Below, piece after piece: positions 51,291 through 58,226 of a DNA stretch of 64,000 bases; position 1 is the first letter of the stretch, and each line of letters opens with the position of its first letter. The DNA lies in contig NZ_CP026681.1 in the NCBI RefSeq assembly GCF_002949735.1, forward strand, positions 3,348,001 to 3,412,000. The letters run 5' to 3'. The DNA is from Nostoc sp. 'Peltigera membranacea cyanobiont' N6 (GTDB taxonomy: Bacteria; Cyanobacteriota; Cyanobacteriia; Cyanobacteriales; Nostocaceae). Position numbers and translations under genes: made by a program. The notes under the pieces were generated by a model, which saw only the letters and a program-made list of their open reading frames with translations, did not search any database and was not told the origin of the DNA.

Positions 51291-51458
51291 TTTTCAAGTT
51301 GCAAAAGCTGCTTTTCAAGTCATAAAAGCTAGTTTACGAGTCACAAAAGCTGCTTTTCAAGTCGCAAAAGCTAGTTTTCAAGTCGCAAAAGCTGCTTTTC
51401 AAGTCGCAAAAGCTAGTTTACGAGTTACAAAAGCTAGTTTACGAGTTCAAAACTTGAT
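51291..51458. repeat. 21-bp tandem repeat, eight copies, heptad-coding
   Basis: Units of 21 bp alternate between TTTTCAAGT and TTTACGAGT starts and between GCTGC and GCTAG ends. In the frame starting at 51292 they read FQVAKAA, FQVIKAS, LRVTKAA and similar for eight units and then LIYKPG and a stop. Changes preserve hydrophobic and charged positions, but a start is missing. Confidence 0.9.
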
Positions 51459-51497
51459 TTACAAGCCAGGATGAAAGGCGATATTTTTATGGGAAAC

Positions 51498-51560
51498 ATG
51501 GCGTTTAATGAATTCACTATGGAGGCTTGATGAAAAGTGCGATCGGGTTAGTTAGTGCAT
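51498..51560 (+). pseudogene. Degenerate copy of the transketolase 3' end
   Basis: ATGGCGTTTAATG, ATT, ACT, then GTGCGATCG, TTAG and TGCATT occur in the same order and spacing as in the gene end at 51066-51127, with about a dozen changes and a 4-base insertion (TTAG doubled). It has no frame of its own. It is a likely remnant of a duplication, separated from the gene by a terminator and the 21-bp repeat. Confidence 0.65.
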
Positions 51561-51718
51561 TCAGTAGGGTTTTGTAACTAGAAAAGTTTGAATTTCTAAC
51601 CGCATATGCACGCAGATCAAACGCAAAGAGATTAGCGGTTCAATACGTGTATATCCTGTTTTGATTGTAATTATTTTTTTGTATATTTTTAATATGTAAA
51701 TAATTTCCAAAATATTTT

Positions 51719-52609
51719 ATGTATAAGATAGAGGTTAAGATTGATGGGCAATTTATCAATAACTTTTCTAATGATTCTATCTATGATTTGGTTTTTTTTG
51801 ACTTAGAATTTTGGCCGGATTATTTACAGGTACAGGGAAAAGCAGTACAAAGAATATATGGATACACCATTACTCGGCTTCTCAAAAAAACTAATCAGCA
51901 ATATATCAAAGTTAAATTTTTAGAGTTTGAAGTTGAGGAAGAGCAACTTGTTAAGGAAATCATGCAAGATATTTCTAAGCTGAAAAACAAAACTTTTATC
52001 GGCTTCGAGATAAAACATAGTGATCTAAAAACGTTGAGAAACAGATTTAAAGCTCTATCAATATACCCAAATGTTAATGAAATAAAACTATTTGATTTTA
52101 GAGATTACTCGCAAGAATATGGCTATAAAGGATTAAATGGTTTGTTTGAACAACTTGAAATCAAAGTAAATAAAAAAATTGACGGTAGGTATTTTCGTAA
52201 AAATCCCAAAAAAGTATTTTTACGAAAAAGCGGCTGGATAGATATTTTATTAAATATGTTTGAGTATTGTTTAGAAGATGCCGCAGGTTACTTTGAAATT
52301 GTGTCAAATTGGAATAAGAAAAATCCTTTAATAACTAAAAATATGATTACAAGTGAATCCTTAAATTACTCTGAAATAGAGAAAGAAACATCAGTTAAAC
52401 TAATAGATCGGGATGCAGAAATATTTTCTATGCAAAACTTCCAACCAACATCAGACCAGCTTCTAAGTAGTCTCACAGTAGCAGCCTTGGAAGCTTTAAT
52501 CGTCCAAATTGTTCAGAAAACTATTAAAGAAGAGATGCAGAAGCTAAAGCACGATCATTTACTAGATCAAACAAAACAGATGAATCATCCACTAAAAGTT
52601 TTTGTATAA
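51719..52609 (+). CDS. Predicted DEDDy-type 3'-5' exonuclease (RNase H fold)
   Basis: 296 residues, AT-rich. The three exonuclease motifs are visible in order: motif I with D28 and E30 in FFDLEFW, motif II with D102 in FEIKHSDLKTL, and motif III with Y183 and D187 in FEYCLEDAAGYF (the YxxxD signature of the DEDDy group). This arrangement is that of DnaQ-like/RNase_H_2 nucleases. Beyond about residue 195 it is polar and helical (EKETSVKLIDRD, KTIKEEMQKLKHDH). The start at ATG 51719 has no clear ribosome site. Function (DNA repair, RNA processing or defence) is not known. Confidence 0.65.
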   Translation: MYKIEVKIDGQFINNFSNDSIYDLVFFDLEFWPDYLQVQGKAVQRIYGYTITRLLKKTNQQYIKVKFLEFEVEEEQLVKEIMQDISKLKNKTFIGFEIKHSDLKTLRNRFKALSIYPNVNEIKLFDFRDYSQEYGYKGLNGLFEQLEIKVNKKIDGRYFRKNPKKVFLRKSGWIDILLNMFEYCLEDAAGYFEIVSNWNKKNPLITKNMITSESLNYSEIEKETSVKLIDRDAEIFSMQNFQPTSDQLLSSLTVAALEALIVQIVQKTIKEEMQKLKHDHLLDQTKQMNHPLKVFV

Positions 52610-52673
52610 GCATTTACAACAAAATAATATACACATATCACACTCTAGAGATTGGGCAATACCTATCGCCTCA

Positions 52674-52910
52674 TCACGAACTGTAACCATCCATATAATC
52701 TTTATTAGTAGACAAATCACTTGCTCCTTCTACACAACCAATGTATTCTTGAGCAAGAGTCAAAGCCGAAACCCCTGAATTTTTATCTTTAGAAGATAAC
52801 ACTTGTTTTTGGATTTTCGCAAGTAAAAATTCTACAAAATCTAACGCCTCTTGTTGCTTATCAGGAGGTAATATTCTTACTTTGTTTATAATAATTTCTT
52901 CAATGCTCAT
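52674..52910 (-). CDS. DUF2281-like antitoxin
   Basis: 78 residues. The first part (IINKVRILPPDKQQEALDFVEFLLAKIQ) is the helical pattern of the DUF2281 / VapB-like antitoxins of cyanobacteria; the C-terminus (LAQEYIGCVEGASDLSTNKDY) is the toxin-binding tail that usually precedes a PIN toxin. No toxin follows it on this strand within the window, so the cognate toxin is missing or elsewhere. Its start codon lies at the edge of repeat R1 (52908-53066), which must contain its promoter. Confidence 0.72.
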   Translation of the reverse strand: MSIEEIIINKVRILPPDKQQEALDFVEFLLAKIQKQVLSSKDKNSGVSALTLAQEYIGCVEGASDLSTNKDYMDGYSS

Positions 52911-53066
52911 TTTCTCTAGCGTCTTGCATAAACTAAATATATTTTAAACTTTAAAGTATTATTTGGCTGTATGCCTTTAGCCGTGACTTCAATCGTTAGG
53001 CACTAAAGAGGATAAATTTATGACGTATACATCGCAGTGTTCACATTAATTTATTACGCGCGATCG
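52908..53066. repeat. Cassette repeat R1 (~159 bp)
   Basis: First of three related copies (R1 52908-53066, R2 53634-53791, R3 54748-54840). R1 and R2 match over their whole length by eye (TAGCGTCTTGCATAAAC versus TAGCGTCTCGCATAAAC, GGATAAATTTA, AGTGTTCACATTAATTTAT). R1 lies just upstream of the DUF2281-like gene and reaches into the 3' end of the DUF4926 gene. A short imperfect hairpin TGCCT...AGGCA lies in the middle. Confidence 0.9.
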
Positions 53067-53270
53067 CGCAATTTCTCTTCTACCAATGGGACGCACTTGT
53101 ATACTGTGAAGTGAAACAATTGCCACAGTCTCGCCATCCAATGTGACAAATTCAACCTCATATCCCTTGCCACCCTGATGTACTAAAACAACTGTACCTA
53201 TATCACCCTCTTCTAAACTATATTCTGGAATATCACTAGTCAGAATAACTCTATCAAGTTCTTGAATCAT
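53046..53270 (-). CDS. DUF4926 protein, toxin-antitoxin-type partner
   Basis: 74 residues. Typical DUF4926: MIQELDRVILTSDIPEYSL, then GDIGTVVLVHQGGKGYEVEF and ETVAIVSLHSIQVRPI. A small beta-barrel-like protein, often paired with DUF6883 proteins. It overlaps the DUF6883 gene by four bases and so is translationally coupled. Its 3' end lies inside repeat R1. Confidence 0.85.
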   Translation of the reverse strand: MIQELDRVILTSDIPEYSLEEGDIGTVVLVHQGGKGYEVEFVTLDGETVAIVSLHSIQVRPIGRREIARSRVIN

Positions 53271-53614
53271 TCTTCTCTCCGTTTCAGTGGGTATGAAGTA
53301 ACAAACTTAGGAATAGTTTCCCCTGTTTCAATAAACCAAGCCGAACGAATCAAAGGGTTTCTGCCATCCGGTGAAAGCAGTGTACCATCTACAGCATATC
53401 TAGTTCCAAATGGTGAATCTTCAATCTTTGTAACATCGTTATCAGCAACATGATTTAGTAATGCTTTAGCAAGAGTTTCCCAATCCTCTACTGAAAAACC
53501 AAACGCAGTAAAAAATTTTTCCTTGCTGCGTCCATCAGGGTGAGTTGGCGACAACAGATACTCAGTAATTTTTCGCTGTGGCACAACTGCTAGTTCATAA
53601 TTCGGCAGTTTCAA
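53267..53614 (-). CDS. DUF6883 protein, partner of DUF4926
   Basis: 115 residues. Pattern: AVVPQRKITEYLLSPTHPDG and FTAFGFSVEDWETLAKALLNH, then TKIEDSPFGTRYAVDGTL, a conserved GTRY core and WFIETGETIPKFVTSYP. DUF6883/DUF4926 pairs occur widely in cyanobacteria and resemble toxin-antitoxin modules, though no activity is established. Repeat R2 lies just upstream and must hold the promoter of this pair. Confidence 0.83.
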   Translation of the reverse strand: MKLPNYELAVVPQRKITEYLLSPTHPDGRSKEKFFTAFGFSVEDWETLAKALLNHVADNDVTKIEDSPFGTRYAVDGTLLSPDGRNPLIRSAWFIETGETIPKFVTSYPLKRREE

Positions 53615-53633
53615 CCCGCCTCTCCTACATTCT

Positions 53634-53791
53634 TATTTTCTTTAGCGTCTCGCATAAACTAAATACATTTTAAACTTTAAAGTATTATTTGGCTGTATGC
53701 CTTTAACCGCCACTTCAATGGTTAGGCACTCAAGAGGATAAATTTAGGAAGTATACATTGCAGTGTTCACATTAATTTATCACGCGCGATT
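53634..53791. repeat. Cassette repeat R2
   Basis: Second copy, 726 bp from R1. In its centre TGCCTTTAACC and GGTTAGGCA can pair as a hairpin with a two-base bulge. It separates the DUF4926/DUF6883 pair from vapBC. Confidence 0.9.
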
Positions 53792-53866
53792 GTGTCACCT
53801 CACTTAAGTTGAAAATTAGTCTATAATAGGGTCATACCAAAAATTTCCTCAATCTAGAAGTTAATT

Positions 53867-54127
53867 ATGCTTATAAAAATTGAAGAAATATATAGAGATA
53901 TTGATACCTTACCAGAAGAAGCTCAAATATTACTACTAGATTTTATTCAGTTACTCAAAAAGCGTTATCCTCAAGCAGAATCAGAAAATCATAGTCAAGA
54001 AAAAAGTCTCTATGAAAAGTTTGATGAAATTGGATTAATTGGTTGTTGTTCTGTTGACGAAGATTTATCAACAACTTATAAAGAAGTTTTATCTAATACA
54101 TTGACAACTAAATATGATCGTAGTTGA
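53867..54127 (+). CDS. VapB-like antitoxin (DUF2281 type)
   Basis: 86 residues: EEIYRDIDTLPEEAQILLLDFIQLLKKR is the antitoxin helix pattern, followed by a charged linker and the toxin-binding end (DEIGLIGCCSVDEDLSTTYKE), similar in layout to the 52674 gene. It overlaps the vapC start by 14 bases, so translation is coupled. A TATAAT at 53822-53827 is a candidate minus-10 site, though no good minus-35 is seen. Confidence 0.8.
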   Translation: MLIKIEEIYRDIDTLPEEAQILLLDFIQLLKKRYPQAESENHSQEKSLYEKFDEIGLIGCCSVDEDLSTTYKEVLSNTLTTKYDRS

Positions 54128-54527
54128 TACAGGATTTTGGTTAGCTCTTATTGATAAAAAAGATACCTACCACGAAAGAGCAAAACAAGCTTTAAAACAA
54201 TATAATGAACCTTTAATCACAACATGGTGTGTTGTCACAGAAACCTGTTATCTTTTGCTAACCCGCAAGGGAATTGACGCTGAAATTACTTTTATAAATA
54301 GTCTGCAACAAGAATTATTTACAATTTTTAATTTAGAAGTTCACCATACTCCCCGAATTATTAAATTAATGAAAAAATATGCCGATCTTCCAATGGATTT
54401 GGCTGATGCTTCCCTAGTGATTTTAGCAGAACATTTAGGGCATGGACGCATTTTCTCAGTAGATAAGCGTGATTTTAATACCTATCGTTGGAAGCAAAGT
54501 TATCCTTTTGAAAATCTTTTATTTTGA
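54114..54527 (+). CDS. vapC: VapC-family toxin, PIN-domain ribonuclease
   Basis: 137 residues. The PIN acidic residues are in place: D5 (VVDTGFWLALID), E43 (VVTETCYLLL), D95/D98 (PMDLADASLVILAE) and D117 (FSVDKRDF). VapC toxins cut tRNA or rRNA when free from VapB. The gene starts within the end of the VapB-like gene. The pair is flanked by repeats R2 and R3. Confidence 0.9.
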   Translation: MIVVDTGFWLALIDKKDTYHERAKQALKQYNEPLITTWCVVTETCYLLLTRKGIDAEITFINSLQQELFTIFNLEVHHTPRIIKLMKKYADLPMDLADASLVILAEHLGHGRIFSVDKRDFNTYRWKQSYPFENLLF

Positions 54528-54747
54528 TCTAATTAGAAACAGCATAACCCACCATTATCTGAGATTTATCACCCTACACGAAGTAGTCGGATTGTAAGCG
54601 ATGCCTACGACTGGCTACGCCTACGCAATTATAATCTGTGAACTTTTTATTTGATACTAGTATCTGTTTTACGTTTATCAAAGTATTTATTGCTAGGCAG
54701 TATAATAACACAGCTTTCTACTGTGACATAATACGGGAATAATTTTG

Positions 54748-54840
54748 TTTTAGCCGCCACTTCAATGCTTAGGCACTTAAGAGGATAAATTTAGGAAGTA
54801 TACATTGCAGTGTTCACATTAATTTATCACGCGCGATCGC
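54748..54840. repeat. Cassette repeat R3, partial
   Basis: About 93 bp matching the right half of R1 and R2 (from TTTAGCCGCCACTTCAAT to GCGCGATCGC). It lacks the left half with TAGCGTCT...CATAAAC. Confidence 0.85.
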
Positions 54841-54955
54841 CTTGCAAAAAACCTCAAAAATAAAGCGATCGCCTGTTGTCCAAAAGTGAGCGATCGCCTT
54901 GCAGAAATCCTCAAAAACAATGCGATCGCCTGTATGCAAGAGTGAGTGCGATCGC
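54833..54955. repeat. Cluster of five HIP1 octamers in a ~57-bp tandem unit
   Basis: GCGATCGC at 54833, 54865, 54890, 54922 and 54948. They occur as pairs in a repeated frame (CTTGCA..AA..CCTCAAAAA), spaced by about 57 bp. Confidence 0.92.
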
Positions 54956-55133
54956 CTTACAGAAAATCTCAAAAACTAAGCGTAGATGCGTAGCGGCTTG
55001 TCGTGATACCTATGGTAAGCTACACTAACACACCAATTTACAGCAAGCAGCAAATAAAATTTCACTAAATGTCGCAGTTTAGTGGATAATTTGGGGAATA
55101 CTAAGAAAGCCCAATCAGTTAAATATAATTTTT

Positions 55134-55928
55134 ATGCCTACTGAGTTAGTGGCTGAAACTCTATTAACTCTTTCTATCCAAGAACGTAAAGTATTAATTT
55201 TGAATCATGCTTTATTAATTGATGTAACTCATATTGCGGATGAAGATTTGCATACAGCATATAAATATGGAAAAATTATTTCTTCAATAGCACCTGCTTA
55301 TTTTCAATATCAAATTGCACAAGATAACCAGAATTTATCCATTATAGAATTAGATATACAATCTGAATTAATTAGCAGTAAAACTGATAAATTTGCAGAT
55401 AATTTTATTGAATGGCTAAAAGCGGATTTTCAAAAGAAAAGTGCAATACTTGAGCATCATCCTAACCCACGAAATCTTTTTGAACTCTGTGGAGCAAAAT
55501 TGCTAGTAACTAGCAACTCAGTCACAAGAAGCCTTAGCACAAAAATGGGAGTACTTTGGGAGGAAATAGCTAATATTAGCCCTTATGTAATTATACCTGA
55601 ATTTGAATTTGGAATTAAAATTACTGGTATTGATATCATCTTATTTTCAGAAGAACAAGTTAAATTTGCACAATTAAAAACTCTAAAAGGTACATTAACT
55701 GGTTCTCAAGTGCCTAGAGCAAAACATGAGTTAAGTATTCATCAAAACCCTTTATTTATAGCAGCTTTTAATTTAGGTGATTGGACATTTAATGATTCTA
55801 AAATTCCTCGGATTGCAGGTAAAGTATTTTGGGAGAAAATTCACATGGATTATAACCTTATTGAGAACCATGTAAGAAATATGTTACAGAAAATTGATAA
55901 AGCTTTTACTGAGTTAGCTGCAAAATAA
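55134..55928 (+). CDS. Candidate type II restriction endonuclease (PD-(D/E)XK variant)
   Basis: 264 residues, not a named family. Evidence for a restriction role is its position, three bases from the end of a convergent C5 methylase, plus a possible active site: ITGIDIILF with D167, followed by FAQLKTLKG with Q180 and K182, a D...QxK variant of the PD-(D/E)XK motif, and E142/E143 in LWEEIANIS as the helix acid. The N-terminal half is helical (ERKVLILNHALLID) and could bind DNA or mediate dimerisation. The recognition site is unknown. Confidence 0.62.
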   Translation: MPTELVAETLLTLSIQERKVLILNHALLIDVTHIADEDLHTAYKYGKIISSIAPAYFQYQIAQDNQNLSIIELDIQSELISSKTDKFADNFIEWLKADFQKKSAILEHHPNPRNLFELCGAKLLVTSNSVTRSLSTKMGVLWEEIANISPYVIIPEFEFGIKITGIDIILFSEEQVKFAQLKTLKGTLTGSQVPRAKHELSIHQNPLFIAAFNLGDWTFNDSKIPRIAGKVFWEKIHMDYNLIENHVRNMLQKIDKAFTELAAK

Positions 55929-55931
55929 ATT

Positions 55932-57107
55932 CTATAAAGCAAACAGGGAAAGTTGTTCAGCCACTTCTTTACCTTTTTGTTTATTTCCTTGAATCAAATT
56001 GAAAAGATAGTTACCAATTTCTTTTGCAAGTATTACTGGTACTGCATTACCAATTTGTTTATATTTAGAACTTACAGAACCATAAAAAATCCAATCATCA
56101 GGGAAAGTTTGAATTTTTGCAGACTCCCGCACGGTTAAAGAACGTAATTCTACAGGATGACACATATCTGTAGCTTTTTGATGCGGACTTGTTGTTATTG
56201 TTGGCGAAGGTTTATCCCAAGATAATCTTCTATAAAAACCGACTTTTCCACCTCCAGAATTATAAGCACCTCCCATAGCCTCTTTTTTTAATTCTTCTGG
56301 TAAATGTCTCCAGTTTTGTCCCGCTTGTAATAATCTTAAAAATTTCAGACGACTTTCTGAATAAGTCATAAACTCCGGTTCTGGATCAATTAAACCAGTT
56401 ATTGCATCTCGTAAAGTCCGCCATTTAGGTAATGTTTTACCATCTTTGCAATATTTAGGTAAAGGAAATGTAGCAGCTTCACCATCTCTAGAACCAATAA
56501 ATACTACACGTTCTCTATTTTGCGGAACGCCGTAATCTGCTGCTTCTAAAAGGTTATAAACGACGTTATAGCCTAGTTCCTCCATTTCTGCTAATACCAC
56601 CCTTAAAGCAGCACCTGCTATTTCATCAGATTCTAAAGGAGGGTAATCTTTTCCCCGTTGGTTAATTGCTCTATGACGAATTGGAGCAGAAAGCAAACCT
56701 CTCACATTTTCCATCAAGAAAAATCGGGGTTGGACTTCTTTAACAATACGGGTGAAGTCCATAAATAAACTACCGCGAGGGTCCATAACTGAACCTCTTT
56801 TACCTGCGGTACTAAATGGCTGACAAGGTGGACCACCTGTTACTAAGTCTACTTCACCAGGGCGTAAGGCTCTACCTAAATCTAAAACTCTTCCCCCTTC
56901 CTCAAGTAATTCTTGGGAACTAACTTTTTCTATTTCTCTAGAGACAGCACTTTCTTGAAGAAATGGTCTATTAAGAGCAATTGTTTTTGCAGCATCACGG
57001 TCTTTTTCTACTACACTTAGTGTATTAAATCCTGCTTGTTCCATACCCAAGTCTAAACCAAATGCACCGGTAAATAAGGAAATAGAAATAGCTTTACCAT
57101 CTATCAT
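55932..57107 (-). CDS. DNA (cytosine-5) methyltransferase
   Basis: 391 residues from ATG 57107; TTG 57122 is upstream but the GGAAG nine bases before 57107 suits the ATG. C5 motifs in order: I (LFTGAFGLDLGMEQAGF), IV (GGPPCQPFSTAGKR with catalytic Cys), VI (FLMENVRGLL), VIII (QNRERVVFIGSR), the target-recognition region with LSWDKPSPTITTSPHQK, and X (QIGNAVPVILAKEIG). It should protect host DNA from the nuclease encoded by the converging gene. The exact site is not predictable. Confidence 0.92.
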   Translation of the reverse strand: MIDGKAISISLFTGAFGLDLGMEQAGFNTLSVVEKDRDAAKTIALNRPFLQESAVSREIEKVSSQELLEEGGRVLDLGRALRPGEVDLVTGGPPCQPFSTAGKRGSVMDPRGSLFMDFTRIVKEVQPRFFLMENVRGLLSAPIRHRAINQRGKDYPPLESDEIAGAALRVVLAEMEELGYNVVYNLLEAADYGVPQNRERVVFIGSRDGEAATFPLPKYCKDGKTLPKWRTLRDAITGLIDPEPEFMTYSESRLKFLRLLQAGQNWRHLPEELKKEAMGGAYNSGGGKVGFYRRLSWDKPSPTITTSPHQKATDMCHPVELRSLTVRESAKIQTFPDDWIFYGSVSSKYKQIGNAVPVILAKEIGNYLFNLIQGNKQKGKEVAEQLSLFAL

Positions 57108-57370
57108 TGTGATTGCTTCCAAGCAATTATTATAATAAAGTATAGTATATTTATACTAATTTAATTCAGGATTAATTATAACTAAAAATAAAATTTTTAA
57201 AATTTGATTCATTTATCTGAAAATTGCTCTAAATTTAAATTATTCAAAAAACAATTCTTCACAATTTATTCTAAATCAATGTCATGAATTGCTCATATTC
57301 TTCATCATATTAACACAGGCGTTGGGGTTAACATTCATTAAGTAGTACTTGGAGATTTTCAAAACATCTC

Positions 57371-57706
57371 CTAACTCACTGCATATTCTGTAAACTGTCT
57401 CATAAAAGGAGACTGAAAACCTAACACAATGTCTTCCTTGGGAACTCCCGCAGCTACCAAATTAGCTGCAATATCATCTTCTGTACCATTCCACTGAAGC
57501 CAAATTTTCCCACCTTTAATATCAATATGAATAATACAACTATGTATCCAGTCTTGACCTTCCCACCCTACATGAACTATTTGATAATGGTCACGTTCTG
57601 TATCAAAAATTGTTTCAACTTCTATATTTCCGAAGGCTGGTTTTTGCTCACTATAATCATGTAATATCTGTTGTACAAGCTGGCGATATCGAGTTAATTT
57701 ATCCAT
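57371..57706 (-). CDS. xisI: XisI-family protein (fdxN element excision control type)
   Basis: 111 residues matching XisI: MDKLTRYRQLVQQILHDYSEQ, the central VETIFDTERDHYQIVHVGWEG, IHIDIKGGKIWLQWNGTEDD and VPKEDIVLGFQSPFMR. In Anabaena, XisH and XisI are required with the XisF recombinase for fdxN-element excision, but many genomes carry numerous XisHI pairs without such an element, where the role is unknown. The start overlaps the old end of xisH, a sign of coupled translation. Confidence 0.93.
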   Translation of the reverse strand: MDKLTRYRQLVQQILHDYSEQKPAFGNIEVETIFDTERDHYQIVHVGWEGQDWIHSCIIHIDIKGGKIWLQWNGTEDDIAANLVAAGVPKEDIVLGFQSPFMRQFTEYAVS

Positions 57707-58113
57707 TGGAAAATCACCTCTTGTTCTACATCATAAATAAGCATTTTTACTTGATTTTCTGCTATCATCTCTTAAGGAAAATCAAGTTGAAAAAATGTTT
57801 TGTAAGTTGTTAAAGGTACTGCTAAATACAAAACACGCTCCGGTTGCCGCCGTCGTAATGCACCTCTATAATTAATAAACTGTCCTAATGCTGTATGAAA
57901 TTCTGAAATAGCAGACGATCTCTCTAAAAAACTTTTGACTTCGACTGCAATTTTTTGTCCTTCACGTTCTGCTGCAATCAGCTTTTGGGCGGCTAAATCA
58001 ATCGAAAGGTTAACTCCTCCCACGCTCATTGTGAGTGGATCGTGAGTAATTTGCCAACCATCTTTCTGTAAAGCTGTTTTGACAACTTCATGAAAGACAT
58101 CTTTAGCAGACAT
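57694..58113 (-). pseudogene. xisH: XisH-family gene with in-frame stop at codon 114
   Basis: XisH-type protein with a nuclease-like core (D39, E58, K60 in SIDLAAQKL and AVEVKSF). After residue 113 (FFQLDFP) the frame meets TAA at 57772-57774. The same frame then continues open as MIAENQVKMLIYDVEQEVIF, the expected XisH C-terminus, to a natural stop at 57694-57696. The full length would be 139 residues, the family length. The lost codon is probably CAA to TAA. The natural end overlaps the xisI start by 13 bases. The gene makes a truncated protein unless the stop is read through. Confidence 0.88.
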
Positions 58114-58183
58114 ACCTATTTATAATTATATATTTGATTTTCATTTAGCCGGATTCCATACAATTTATCAAAACGATTTTTTA

Positions 58184-58212
58184 TGTAGAGACGTTCATAA
58201 AACGTCCCTACA
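58184..58212. repeat. Palindrome, GTAGAGACG family
   Basis: TGTAGAGACGTT, CATAA loop, AACGTCCCTACA: 12-bp arms with one mismatch. It lies 14 bp after the minus-strand chlH stop. Confidence 0.85.
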
Positions 58213-58226
58213 TTTATGATTAGAGA

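Larger units (their letters stand above)
51214..51718. other. Non-coding region with 21-bp repeats and a gene-end copy
   Basis: 505 bases. They hold the 21-bp tandem repeat at 51291-51458 and a degenerate copy of the transketolase 3' end at 51498-51560. One frame crosses the repeat from about 51271 to 51474 as FQVAKAA-type heptads, but no start codon or ribosome site precedes it. Confidence 0.6.
54528..55133. other. Non-coding region with R3 and a HIP1 cluster
   Basis: 606 bases without a gene. They contain repeat R3 (54748-54840) and five HIP1 octamers (54833-54955). A short patch 54590-54630 carries a GCGATGCCTACGACTGGC-type dispersed repeat. The last ~180 bases are AT-rich and should contain the promoter for the restriction gene. 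Confidence 0.6.

Noticed and set aside
52908..54840. Integron cassette array
   Set aside because: The repeats contain a GTTAGGC core and hairpin, but there is no integrase, no attI and only weak hairpins in R1 and R3.
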